Shown: positions 6,997 through 15,183 of the stretch, one piece after another
How positions within the stretch are numbered: position 1 is the first letter of the stretch
Layout: the number at the start of each line of letters is the position of its first letter
Assembly (NCBI GenBank): GCA_039586575.1
Contig: JBDHKD010000015.1
Coordinates: 36,896-100,895 of the forward strand
Direction of reading: 5' to 3'
Source of the DNA: G020344215 sp039586575
Lineage (GTDB): Bacteria > Gemmatimonadota > Gemmatimonadetes > Palauibacterales > KS3-K002
Length of the DNA stretch: 64,000 nt
Notes under the pieces: model-generated
Seen by the model: only the letters and a program-made list of their open reading frames with translations
Told to the model about the DNA's origin: nothing
Databases searched by the model: none
Program-made: the position numbers and the translations under genes

Positions 6997-8352
6997 ATGC
7001 AGAGCGACACCATCGCGGCCATCTCGACGGCGCCGGGCCGAGCAGCCATCGCGGTCGTCCGGGTCTCCGGACCGGGTGTCGGCGACCTGATCGGCCGAAC
7101 GCTCGGCGAGCCGCTACCCGAACGACGCCCCGCCCTGCGCTGGCTGGCTGACCCCAGCACCGGCGCCTCCATCGACCGGGTCCTGGCCACCTTCTATCGA
7201 GCGCCGCATAGCTACACCGGCGAGGATATGCTGGAGCTGAGTTGCCACGGCGGGCCCCTCGTTCCGCCGCTCGTCCTCGATGCGGTCTGCGCGGCCGGCG
7301 CACGCCGGGCCGAGCCCGGCGAGTTCACGCGCCGCGCCTTCCTCAACGGAAAGCTCGACCTCCTGCAGGCGGAGGCGATCCTCGACTTGGTCGACGGCCG
7401 CGCGCCGGCCCAGCATCGAGCCGCCATCCTGCAGCTCGATCGTGGCCTCTCGCGACGCATCGAGGAACTGCGGGAAGCGATCGTACGTTGTGAAGCGCTG
7501 CTGGTCTACGAGATCGACTTTCCCGAGGAGGATGCGGGACCGGTGGCGCCGGGTCTGATCGACGATGCCGCCCGCGATGCGGCCGCTCGGATCGCGCGGC
7601 TGCTGGAGACAGCGTCGGAGGGCGAGTTGCTGCGTGACGGTGCCGTAGCCGTTATCGCCGGTCGACCGAATGTCGGGAAGTCGAGCCTCTTCAACGCGCT
7701 CTGCGGGTTCGAGCGGGCGATCGTTACCGCAGAGCCAGGCACGACCCGCGATGCCGTCGAAGCGCTCGTCTCGCTGGGTGGATACCCGTTCCGGCTCGTC
7801 GACACCGCGGGGCTGCGCGAGCCCTCGGAGCCGGTCGAGCGTATCGGGATCGAGGTGGCGCACCGCTACCTGGCCGGAGCCGATGTCGTGCTACTTTGTG
7901 CAGAGGCCGGCCGCCGCCTGGCCGAGGAGGAGTTGAGCTTCCTGGCGGAGCTGAAGCAGGGCGCCTGCCTGCTCGTGCGCAGCAAGGCTGACCTCGCCGC
8001 CGCGGCGGCCGACGATGGCCCGCAGCCGGACGTCCAGCAGGTAGCGGTCTCCGTGGTCAGCGGCGCGGGGCTCGGCGCGCTGCGTGACAGGCTCGTCGAG
8101 TTGGCATTCTCCGGCCGCCTGCGGCTCGAGGGTGAAGTGCCGCTCATCACCCGCAAGCGGCACGCGCGCGAGCTGCGTCGGGCGGCATCGGAAGTCGAGG
8201 CGTTCCTCGAGGCACGCGCGACGGGCGTGGCTCCTGAAGTGGCCGCTACGCATTTGAGAACCGCGGCCCTAGCGCTCGAGGAGCTTCTCGGCGTGATCGC
8301 ACCCGAGGATCTGCTCGCCCGCGTGTTCGCCGATTTCTGCATCGGCAAGTAG
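6997..8352 (+). CDS. mnmE: tRNA uridine-5-carboxymethylaminomethyl(34) synthesis GTPase MnmE
   Basis: This 451-residue tRNA-modification GTPase partners MnmG (also in this window, 11361-13277) to make the cmnm5/nm5 group at wobble U34. The N-terminal formyl-THF-binding domain starts MQSDTIAAISTAPGRAAIAV. The inserted G domain has G1 GRPNVGKSSLFNAL, a switch region TTRDAVE and DTAGLRE. The C-terminus is FADFCIGK, with the conserved CxGK catalytic Cys. The start at 6997 matches the family N-terminus and lies 32 nt after yidC. It closes the rpmH operon. Confidence 0.97.
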   Translation: MQSDTIAAISTAPGRAAIAVVRVSGPGVGDLIGRTLGEPLPERRPALRWLADPSTGASIDRVLATFYRAPHSYTGEDMLELSCHGGPLVPPLVLDAVCAAGARRAEPGEFTRRAFLNGKLDLLQAEAILDLVDGRAPAQHRAAILQLDRGLSRRIEELREAIVRCEALLVYEIDFPEEDAGPVAPGLIDDAARDAAARIARLLETASEGELLRDGAVAVIAGRPNVGKSSLFNALCGFERAIVTAEPGTTRDAVEALVSLGGYPFRLVDTAGLREPSEPVERIGIEVAHRYLAGADVVLLCAEAGRRLAEEELSFLAELKQGACLLVRSKADLAAAAADDGPQPDVQQVAVSVVSGAGLGALRDRLVELAFSGRLRLEGEVPLITRKRHARELRRAASEVEAFLEARATGVAPEVAATHLRTAALALEELLGVIAPEDLLARVFADFCIGK

Positions 8353-8439
8353 CGGCCCGCCGCTTCCTTGCTCGCCGTTCGGCACGGCGCCATATTCGCC
8401 CGGATCCCATCCGCGCTTTGCCCAACTCCAGGAGGACAA

Positions 8440-10119
8440 GTGTTCAGGCTAGAGGCTTTGTTGCCCGCGCTGCTCATCTTCATTGCGGCATGCGCTACGC
8501 AGGCCGACTACGACGTCATCATCCGCGGCGGCACCGTCTACGATGGCAGCGGCGGCACCCCGTTCGTCGCCGACCTCGCGATCGCCGGCGATACGATCGC
8601 CGCGATCGGCACGCTCGGCGAAGCGAGCGGCCGCGTGGAAATCGATGCCTCGGGACTCGCGATCGCGCCCGGGTTCATCAACATGCTCAGCTGGGCGAAC
8701 GAATCGCTCATTCATGACGGTCGCTCACAGAGCGACATCCGGCAGGGCGTCACCCTCGAGGTATTGGGCGAGGGCACGTCGATGGGGCCCTGGAGCGATT
8801 GGATGAAGCAGGAACGGCTCGAGCAGCAGGGCGATATCCAGTATGAGATCGAGTGGACCAGCCTCGGCGACTATCTCGAGTTCCTGGAGCGGCGTGGCGT
8901 GTCAACGAACGTGGCCTCGTTCGTCGGTGCGACGACGGTCCGCATTAACGTGCTGGGCTATGAAGATCGCGCGCCCGACGCGGCCGAGCTCGATGAGATG
9001 CGCGGGCTCGTGCGTGCGGCGATGGAGGAGGGCGCGCTGGGGCTCAGCACCTCGCTCATCTACACGCCCGCCTTCTACGCCGACACCGAAGAGTTGATCG
9101 AGCTCGCTAAGATCGCCGCCGAGTACGACGGCCTCTACATCTCGCATATCCGAGGCGAAGCGAACAACGTGCTCGAGTCTCTCGAGGAATTTCTCACGAT
9201 CGCGCGCGCGGCTGGCGTCCGCTCAGAGATCTATCACTTGAAGACGTCAGGCCGGACGAACTGGCACAAGATCGACACCGTCTTCGCCCGGGTCGAAGCG
9301 GCGCGCGCCGAAGGTCTCCGCATCACCGCCGACATGTATACCTACCCGGCCAGCTCCACCGGGCTCGACGCGATGATGCCCCCGTGGGTCCAGGAGGGCG
9401 GACTCGAGGCTTGGATCGAGCGCCTCAAGGATCCGGAGATCCGTGAACGGCTGAAGCAGGAGATCACCACGCCGCAGGACGATTGGGACAACACCTACCT
9501 GTCCGCCGGTTCAGCGGACCGCGTCCTGTTGGTCAGCTTCAAGAAGGAAGAGCTCAAGCCGCTCACCGGCAAGACGCTGGCGGAGGTGGCGGAGGCGCGC
9601 GGCACGGGGCCGATCGAGACGGCCATGGACCTGGTGATCGAGAACGGAGCCGATGTGGGTTGCGTCTATTTCACGATGTCGGAGGAGAATGTCAGAAAGA
9701 AGATCGCCCGGCCCTGGGTCAGCTTCGGCTCCGACGCCGGATCGCTCGCCCCGGAGGGGGTCTTCTTGAAGTCGAATCCCCACCCCCGCGCCTACGGCAC
9801 CTTCGCGCGGCTCTTGGGCCGCTACGTGCGCGAGGAAAAGATCATCCCGCCCGAGGAAGCGATCCGGCGGCTGACCTCCTTCCCCGCCGCCAACCTGAGA
9901 ATCGAGCGGCGCGGCGCCCTCGTGCCGGGCTACTTCGCCGACGTCGTCGTGTTCGACCCGGAGACCGTCATCGATCACGCGACTTTCAGCGAGCCGCACC
10001 GGTACTCCACCGGTGTGCTGCACGTGTTCGTGAACGGCGCCCAGGTGCTGGCCGACGGCGAGCATACCGGAGCAACGCCGGGACGGGTCGTGCGCGGCCC
10101 GGGCTGGACGGGCGGCTGA
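8440..10119 (+). CDS. Amidohydrolase lipoprotein, N-acyl-D-amino-acid deacylase-like, missing several metal ligands
   Basis: GTG 8440 follows a perfect AGGAGG. The product begins with a lipoprotein signal ending IAAC (Cys18), so it is probably membrane-anchored outside the cytoplasm. The 559-residue protein has the D-aminoacylase layout: composite beta-domain (DVIIRGGTVYDGSGG), barrel with LYISHIRGEA, IYHLKTSG and FGSDAGS, and a C-terminal beta-domain ending in ADVVVFDPETV. The usual PGFIDxHxHxD motif reads PGFINMLSWANES and the usual GNCG Cys site reads GEGT. Two His and the Asp ligand remain, while the HxH pair and the Cys do not. Deacylase activity is therefore doubtful or uses altered metal chemistry. 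Confidence 0.8.
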   Translation: MFRLEALLPALLIFIAACATQADYDVIIRGGTVYDGSGGTPFVADLAIAGDTIAAIGTLGEASGRVEIDASGLAIAPGFINMLSWANESLIHDGRSQSDIRQGVTLEVLGEGTSMGPWSDWMKQERLEQQGDIQYEIEWTSLGDYLEFLERRGVSTNVASFVGATTVRINVLGYEDRAPDAAELDEMRGLVRAAMEEGALGLSTSLIYTPAFYADTEELIELAKIAAEYDGLYISHIRGEANNVLESLEEFLTIARAAGVRSEIYHLKTSGRTNWHKIDTVFARVEAARAEGLRITADMYTYPASSTGLDAMMPPWVQEGGLEAWIERLKDPEIRERLKQEITTPQDDWDNTYLSAGSADRVLLVSFKKEELKPLTGKTLAEVAEARGTGPIETAMDLVIENGADVGCVYFTMSEENVRKKIARPWVSFGSDAGSLAPEGVFLKSNPHPRAYGTFARLLGRYVREEKIIPPEEAIRRLTSFPAANLRIERRGALVPGYFADVVVFDPETVIDHATFSEPHRYSTGVLHVFVNGAQVLADGEHTGATPGRVVRGPGWTGG

Positions 10120-10134
10120 GCCCCTGCCCTCTCG

Positions 10135-10419
10135 CTAAAAGCCGATCTCGAAGTCGGGGGGCAGCGACTCGGGTGGGTCGAGCTGCTGCAATGCGTCGAT
10201 GTGCGCCGCCGGCGGTCCCTGCCGGAGCCGAACCTCCATCTCGGTCACTCGATCGAAGGATCCGGCGAACGCGATCTCGACCGTCCCGTCGGAGCAGTTG
10301 CGCACGATGCCGCGCAGTCCAAGCCGGCGCGCCTCACGCTGGGCCCACCAGCGGAATCCGACGCCCTGCACTCGGCCGTGGACCTTATAGGCTTTGCTGA
10401 TGTCGTCGCCGGCTGACAT
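10135..10419 (-). CDS. acyP: Acylphosphatase
   Basis: The 94-residue protein carries both acylphosphatase signatures: VHGRVQGVGFRWWAQREARR, with the phosphate-binding loop and catalytic Arg, and GIVRNCSDGTVEI, with the catalytic Asn. It hydrolyses acyl-phosphates such as 1,3-bisphosphoglycerate or carbamoyl phosphate in the cytoplasm. Length is typical (about 90). It lies directly downstream of the minus-strand lipoprotein gene at 10438-11208 (18-nt gap), so the two may be co-transcribed, and converges on the amidohydrolase. Confidence 0.95.
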   Translation of the reverse strand: MSAGDDISKAYKVHGRVQGVGFRWWAQREARRLGLRGIVRNCSDGTVEIAFAGSFDRVTEMEVRLRQGPPAAHIDALQQLDPPESLPPDFEIGF

Positions 10420-10437
10420 GGCAGATCGGAGTGTAGG

Positions 10438-11208
10438 CTAGGGCGGGGCGGCCAGGAAACCGAGCCAGTCCTCCCACCACGCATCGAGACTGCGACCGTA
10501 TACCGCCTCGAACTTCATCCGCGTGGCGCTCGCCGTGTCGGAGTGATCGCTCGCCGCGACAAATTCCTTGAGCGCCCCGATCCCCGCTCGGTCGATGAGG
10601 AAGCGCACGAACGAGCCGGCAACGGGGTAAACGATCTCCGGGTCCCTGGCGAAGAAGCCGCTGCTTGGCAACAAGGAGACCAGCGATGGTATCCGATTGT
10701 GGGCGAGGTACCGGCGAGACCAGTAGTCAACCGTTGCCCCGCTGATGCGCGGCGCCTCGGGTCGAAAGTCTCGCGGGATCGTGTTCCCGTGGTGCGCAAC
10801 CGCGATCCCTTCGTTGAACAGGGCCGGTGGGTGCCCCACGAGACCGATCACCAGGGCATGGACGGTCTCGTGATTGTCGCGGCGATAGATCGTGTGGAGC
10901 ACCCCCGGGTAGGACGTGTCGACGAAGCCGCAACATCCATGCCCGGTCAGGCCTTCCATGTGGGCCAGATCCCGGTACTTGACGTAGTGGAGCTTGGTGG
11001 TTGGCTCCAAGCCTAGCTCCCCGATCACCCAGCTGTAGTAGGCTTCCTGCCAGACGGCGTCTACCGTGTCGCCGGCCGCCACATGGTAGATGAAATGCTC
11101 GGTCTCGTAGCTCGCTGGTAGCACGTCCGGCGGCTGGAAGGGCGTCTCTTCCCTGCAGGCCAGCGTGCCGAGGCACAGCAGCAGCACGATGTCTAGAATT
11201 CGGCTCAC
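10438..11208 (-). CDS. Putative gluzincin-type metallopeptidase lipoprotein (HExxH)
   Basis: From GTG 11208 the product has 256 residues and begins with a lipoprotein signal ending GTLAC (Cys18). AAGGAG lies about 12 nt upstream; a longer frame reaches ATG 11286 but would bury the signal peptide. The motif HETVHAL is a zinc HExxH, followed about 18 residues later by FNEGIAV, whose Glu fits the third ligand of gluzincins. C-terminal segments (SFVRFLIDRAG, WWEDWLGFL) resemble the helical tail of peptidase MA-like proteins. It is probably anchored to an envelope membrane facing outward. Substrate unknown. Confidence 0.65.
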   Translation of the reverse strand: MSRILDIVLLLCLGTLACREETPFQPPDVLPASYETEHFIYHVAAGDTVDAVWQEAYYSWVIGELGLEPTTKLHYVKYRDLAHMEGLTGHGCCGFVDTSYPGVLHTIYRRDNHETVHALVIGLVGHPPALFNEGIAVAHHGNTIPRDFRPEAPRISGATVDYWSRRYLAHNRIPSLVSLLPSSGFFARDPEIVYPVAGSFVRFLIDRAGIGALKEFVAASDHSDTASATRMKFEAVYGRSLDAWWEDWLGFLAAPP

Positions 11209-11360
11209 CGCGCGAGTCGTCTCCTTGCCGAAGTCAGCGCTCCCTCGACCCTCGCTCACCCGTCTCGTTCCCGCAGGGCTTTTCACCGCCCTCGCGCATG
11301 ATACTTTGCAACGTCTCAGGGCCCCAGCGCCCGAGGGTCATTATAAGCGTTTGGCATAGC

Positions 11361-13277
11361 ATGCGCTCAGAGTACGACGTGATCGTGGTGGGAGGCGGCC
11401 ACGCCGGCTGCGAAGCGGCTGCAGCGGCGGCCCGGCTCGGTGCCCGCACCTTGCTCGTCACCAGCTACCTCGCCCGGGTGGCCCAGCTCAGCTGCAACCC
11501 CGCCATCGGCGGAGTGGCCAAGGGCACTGTGGTCCGGGAGGTGGACGCGCTGGGCGGACTCATGGCGCGGGCTACCGATCGAACGTCCATTCAGTTCCGA
11601 ATGCTCAATCGGAGCAAGGGTCCTGCGGTCTGGGCGCCCCGCGCCCAGTGCGACCGCTGGCTCTATCCCCGGGCCATGCGCAGCCTGCTCGAGGCCACCC
11701 CAGGGCTCGACCTGTTTCAGGGCACGGTCCGGGCGCTGCTGCTGGATAGCGGGCGAGCAGCGGGGGTGACGTGCCGAGATGGCTCGACCTTCCGGGGCCG
11801 CCGTGTGGTGCTGACGGCGGGTACCTTCCTGCGGGGCGGCATCCATATTGGCGGGGGCGTGCGCGAGGCGGCGGGTCGCGCTGGGGATCCGCCGGCCCTG
11901 GAGCTCTCGGAGCAGCTCGAATCGCTGGGACTCGAGGTCGTTCGCTTCAAGACCGGAACGCCACCGCGCGTTGACGGTCGCACCGTCGACTACTCGAAGC
12001 TCGAGCGCCAGGACGGGGATCCGGAGGCTTTTCGCTTCTCGTCTTGGGAGCGGGCGGAGCGCTTGCCGCAGCGGCCCTGCTGGATCACCTGGGCGGCCGA
12101 TGAGGTGAAGGAGATCATCGGGCGCAACTTGGAACGCTCGGCACTCTACGGTGGCGCCATCGCGGCCCGGGGTCCCCGCTACTGCCCGTCCATCGAGGAC
12201 AAGATCGTCAAGTTCCCGGACGCTCGGCGGCATCAGATTTTCCTCGAGCCCGAGGGGCTGGAGACGTCCGAGCTCTACGTGAACGGCCTCTCGACCTCGA
12301 TGCCCCCGGATGTGCAGCGGGAGTTCCTGGCCGCCGTGCCGGGGCTCGAGCAGGCACGCATGACCCAGCCCGGCTACGCCATCGAGTACGACTTCTTCCC
12401 GCCCCACCAGCTCCAGCCGACGCTCGAAGTGAGAGCGCTACCCGGCCTCTACCTCGCCGGCCAGGTCAACGGGACGACCGGCTATGAGGAAGCAGCAGCA
12501 CAGGGCATCGCTGTGGGTATCAACGCCGCCTCGAGCGTCCAGGGCCGCGAGCCCTGGGTCATCCAGAGGGATGAAGCGTACATCGGAGTGCTCATCGATG
12601 ATCTGGTGACCAAGGGCGTTGACGAGCCCTACCGCCTCTTCACCTCCCGGGCGGAGTTCCGCCTCCTGCTGCGGCAGGACAACGCGCTCAGGCGGCTGGG
12701 ACCGAAGGCAGCCGCGATCGGCCTGCTGGAGGACGAGCAGAAGCGCACCCTGGAAGCGAAGCTCGACGGCGAGGCGGCGGCGGCTGAGTGGGCGAACCAG
12801 ACGCTGCTGGAGCCCGACCTCGTGAACGACTACTTGGAGGCCCGCGGCACCTCCCCGATCCCGCAGCCCACCTCCCTCAGGGACCTGGTGAAACGGCCGG
12901 AGGTGCGGATCCTCGACCTCGTCGGGCCGGGCAGACAACTGGCCGGGGACGCCCTCCCGGACCCCGACGCTCTGGCCGCGGTGGAGATGGAGATCAAGTA
13001 CCTGGGCTATGTGGCCAAGGAGCGATCGCGCGCGCACCGCCTTCAGCGGCAGGCCGAGTTCAGGTTGCCGCCGGATCTGCCGTACCTGGAGCTGGCCAGC
13101 CTGTCCATCGAGGCGCGTCAAAAGCTCGACCGGGTCCGGCCGCTCACGCTGGCCCAAGCGGCGCGGATCCCCGGTGTCGCGCCCAGCGATCTGCAGAATC
13201 TGATGATGGAGGCACGGAAGCGAAGCGCAGGGAGAGTGGGAGTGGGGGAGAAGGGGAGTGAGGGAGTGAGGGAGTGA
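11361..13277 (+). CDS. mnmG: tRNA uridine-5-carboxymethylaminomethyl(34) synthesis enzyme MnmG
   Basis: The 638-residue FAD protein has the N-terminal dinucleotide fold YDVIVVGGGHAGCEAAAAAA and the GidA motifs SCNPAIGGVAKGTVVREVDA and RFKTGTPPRVDGRTVDYSK. The C-terminal helical domain binds MnmE. ATG 11361 matches the family N-terminus; an ATG 63 nt earlier is also in frame but less likely. After the conserved C-terminal ARIPGVAPSDLQNLMMEA the reading frame runs into a purine repeat that encodes an extra Gly/Glu-rich tail. parS sites and parAB follow. Confidence 0.97.
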   Translation: MRSEYDVIVVGGGHAGCEAAAAAARLGARTLLVTSYLARVAQLSCNPAIGGVAKGTVVREVDALGGLMARATDRTSIQFRMLNRSKGPAVWAPRAQCDRWLYPRAMRSLLEATPGLDLFQGTVRALLLDSGRAAGVTCRDGSTFRGRRVVLTAGTFLRGGIHIGGGVREAAGRAGDPPALELSEQLESLGLEVVRFKTGTPPRVDGRTVDYSKLERQDGDPEAFRFSSWERAERLPQRPCWITWAADEVKEIIGRNLERSALYGGAIAARGPRYCPSIEDKIVKFPDARRHQIFLEPEGLETSELYVNGLSTSMPPDVQREFLAAVPGLEQARMTQPGYAIEYDFFPPHQLQPTLEVRALPGLYLAGQVNGTTGYEEAAAQGIAVGINAASSVQGREPWVIQRDEAYIGVLIDDLVTKGVDEPYRLFTSRAEFRLLLRQDNALRRLGPKAAAIGLLEDEQKRTLEAKLDGEAAAAEWANQTLLEPDLVNDYLEARGTSPIPQPTSLRDLVKRPEVRILDLVGPGRQLAGDALPDPDALAAVEMEIKYLGYVAKERSRAHRLQRQAEFRLPPDLPYLELASLSIEARQKLDRVRPLTLAQAARIPGVAPSDLQNLMMEARKRSAGRVGVGEKGSEGVRE

Positions 13278-13285
13278 GGGAGTGG
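13254..13285 (+). repeat. 8-bp tandem repeat (GGGAGTGA) at the 3' end of mnmG
   Basis: Three perfect GGGAGTGA units (13254-13261, 13262-13269, 13270-13277) and a degenerate fourth lie in a purine-only tract from about 13230 to 13291. The unit is not a multiple of three, and each copy contains TGA, so the mnmG frame ends in whichever copy brings TGA into frame. A similar G/A-rich stretch ends the S9 peptidase gene at about 36380-36400. Confidence 0.85.
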
Positions 13286-13302
13286 GGGAGGCGGCGCGAT
13301 TC

Positions 13303-13318
13303 TGTTTCACGTGAAACG
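13303..13318. promoter_or_regulatory. parS site 1 (ParB-binding centromere)
   Basis: TGTTTCACGTGAAACG matches 15 of 16 positions of the bacterial parS consensus (TGTTTCACGTGAAACA) and is a near-perfect palindrome. It lies 26 nt after the mnmG stop and 170 nt before parA, so ParB would load here, next to the origin. Confidence 0.95.
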
Positions 13319-13385
13319 TGACACCCCCATCGGTTGGGTTCGCGCTCCCTCGATTCCACAACCTGTCGTGCGGCGGCACGCGCCC

Positions 13386-13401
13386 TGTTTCACGTGGAAC
13401 A
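13386..13401. promoter_or_regulatory. parS site 2 (ParB-binding centromere)
   Basis: TGTTTCACGTGGAACA matches parS at 15 of 16 positions, with a single change in the right arm (GGAAC for GAAAC). It lies 67 bp beyond site 1 and about 90 bp before the parA ATG, so bound ParB could also influence parAB transcription. Confidence 0.95.
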
Positions 13402-13489
13402 TCAGCCCTTTCCTCCCTCCAGCGACGCGGGTATAATTGCTGCGGAACTGAGCCCACCCCGCCTTCGCTCCGTCCGGGCCCGGTACACC

Positions 13490-14287
13490 ATGTCGAAAGT
13501 CATCGCCATCGCCAATCAGAAGGGTGGTGTCGGTAAGACTACCACCGCCATCAACCTCGGGGCTTGCCTCGCCGTCGCCGAGAAGCCCACGCTCATCGTC
13601 GACGCCGATCCCCAGGGGAACGCCACGAGCGGGCTCGGGGTCGATCGCGACCGGCTTTCCGCCTCCATCTATGACGTACTCCTCGAGGGGGCCTCGGCTG
13701 AAGAGACGGTCGTGCACGGCGTCCACTTCGCCCAACTGGACCTTCTGCCCTCGCACCGCGACCTCCTGGGGGCCGAGGTCGCGATGACCGGGCGGGACGG
13801 TCGCGAAAGCTTATTACGGGAGGCCATAGCCTCGATCCGGAACCGCTACCGCTACGTCATCATCGATTCGCCGCCGTCCCTGGGCCTGCTCACCGTCAAT
13901 ACGCTGGCCGCCGCCGATACGGTCCTGATCCCCATCCAGTGCGAGTACTACGCCCTGGAGGGGCTCAGTCAGCTGCTCAACACCGTGCGGTTGGTGCAGC
14001 GTAGTCTCAACCCGGCTCTGCAAATCGAGGGCGTGCTTTTGACGATGTTCAGCGATCGCTTGAATCTTTCCCGCCAGGTCGCCGAGGAGGCGCGCGAGTA
14101 CTTCGGGCCGAAAGTCTTCCGGACCTCGATTCCCCGGAATATTCGCCTGGCCGAGGCGCCCAGCTTTGGCAAGCCGATCGTGCTGTACGACGTTCTCTCC
14201 ACCGGCGCATCTAGCTATCTCGATCTAGCACAAGAACTTATGGGTAGGAACGGCAGTGGCCAGAAAACAGCAGAAGCGACTCGGTAA
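13490..14287 (+). CDS. parA: Chromosome-partitioning ATPase ParA (Soj)
   Basis: The 265-residue ParA opens MSKVIAIANQKGGVGKTTTA with the deviant Walker A (KGGVGKTT). Walker A' (TLIVDADPQGNATSGLG) and Walker B (YVIIDSPPSLG) follow. ATP-dependent nonspecific DNA binding and ParB-stimulated hydrolysis move origins apart. The frame is open back to 13334, but ATG 13490 gives the family N-terminus and leaves both parS sites in noncoding DNA. parB starts inside its 3' end (32-nt overlap). Confidence 0.97.
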   Translation: MSKVIAIANQKGGVGKTTTAINLGACLAVAEKPTLIVDADPQGNATSGLGVDRDRLSASIYDVLLEGASAEETVVHGVHFAQLDLLPSHRDLLGAEVAMTGRDGRESLLREAIASIRNRYRYVIIDSPPSLGLLTVNTLAAADTVLIPIQCEYYALEGLSQLLNTVRLVQRSLNPALQIEGVLLTMFSDRLNLSRQVAEEAREYFGPKVFRTSIPRNIRLAEAPSFGKPIVLYDVLSTGASSYLDLAQELMGRNGSGQKTAEATR

Positions 14288-15149
14288 GGGACTGAGCGCC
14301 CTCCTCGGCGACTATCTCACCGAAGAGGCGCCCAGCGGCAGAGAGGCGCAGCAGCTACCGGTCGGCGAGCTGCGCCCCAATCCGTTCCAGCCGCGACAGG
14401 CGATAGACGAAGAGGGGTTGGAAGAGCTCGTCGCCTCGATCCGCGAGAACGGGCTTCTTCAGCCGGTGCTGGTCCGCCCCGTCGCCGACGGCGGTTGGGA
14501 GGTCGTCGCCGGTGGGCGTCGCTTCCGGGCGGTCAAGGAACTGGGTTGGGAGCATGTCCCTGTCGTGGTCCGCGAGGTAGACGACCGGACCATGCTGGTG
14601 CTGGCCCTGATCGAGAACCTGCAGCGCGAAGATTTGAGCCCCCTCGATGAGGCGCACGCCTATCGGCGATTGGTCGAGGAGTTCGGGCTGACCCAAGCGC
14701 AAGTCGCCGAGCGGGTGGGCCGCGACCGCTCGACCATCGCCAACACGATCCGCCTGCTGGGACTGCCGGAATCGGTGCGGGAGCTACTGGGCACGGGGAA
14801 GATCTCCGCCGGTCATGCACGGGCGCTGCTCGGTCTGGAGGACGAGAAGCGAGTGATCGAGCTGGCGCGAGCGGCGGCGGCCGAGGGGCTCTCGGTCCGT
14901 GAGGTGGAGGAGCGAGTGCGTGAGCGTCGCAGCCGCTCCCAAGCGACCAAGCCGAAAGGGAAGGAGGTCGATGGGCGGTCGAGAGCCTATGCCACGAGGG
15001 CCGAGCAGGCCCTGGGCCGCGCGCTGGGCACCTCGGTGCGCGTGAAGCTCGACGGCACTAATCGCGGCCGCATCGAGATTCCCTTCCGCAGCGCCGACGA
15101 CTTCGAGCGCATCGTCGAGGTCATCGTCGGCGTCGGCGGTATCGTGTAA
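14256..15149 (+). CDS. parB: Chromosome-partitioning protein ParB (Spo0J)
   Basis: This 297-residue ParB begins at GTG 14256 (ARKQQKRLGKGLSALLGDY, the usual basic N-terminus that stimulates ParA). It has the CTPase/ParB box LRPNPFQPRQAIDEEGLEEL and VVAGGRRFRAVKELG, then the helix-turn-helix region LTQAQVAERVGRDRSTIANT that reads parS, and a C-terminal dimerization part. ParB clamps load at parS and spread. The two parS sites lie immediately upstream of the operon. Translation is coupled to parA by overlap. Confidence 0.97.
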   Translation: MARKQQKRLGKGLSALLGDYLTEEAPSGREAQQLPVGELRPNPFQPRQAIDEEGLEELVASIRENGLLQPVLVRPVADGGWEVVAGGRRFRAVKELGWEHVPVVVREVDDRTMLVLALIENLQREDLSPLDEAHAYRRLVEEFGLTQAQVAERVGRDRSTIANTIRLLGLPESVRELLGTGKISAGHARALLGLEDEKRVIELARAAAAEGLSVREVEERVRERRSRSQATKPKGKEVDGRSRAYATRAEQALGRALGTSVRVKLDGTNRGRIEIPFRSADDFERIVEVIVGVGGIV

Positions 15150-15183
15150 ACCGACGGGTCGTCGTATTCTGTGGTTTGAGACT

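Noticed and set aside
6077..7303. 408-codon minus-strand frame across yidC and mnmE
   Set aside because: Spans two certain genes and reads as low-complexity Arg/Gln/His; a composition shadow.
11367..12407. 346-codon minus-strand frame inside mnmG
   Set aside because: Antisense shadow of a certain gene, no recognisable domain.
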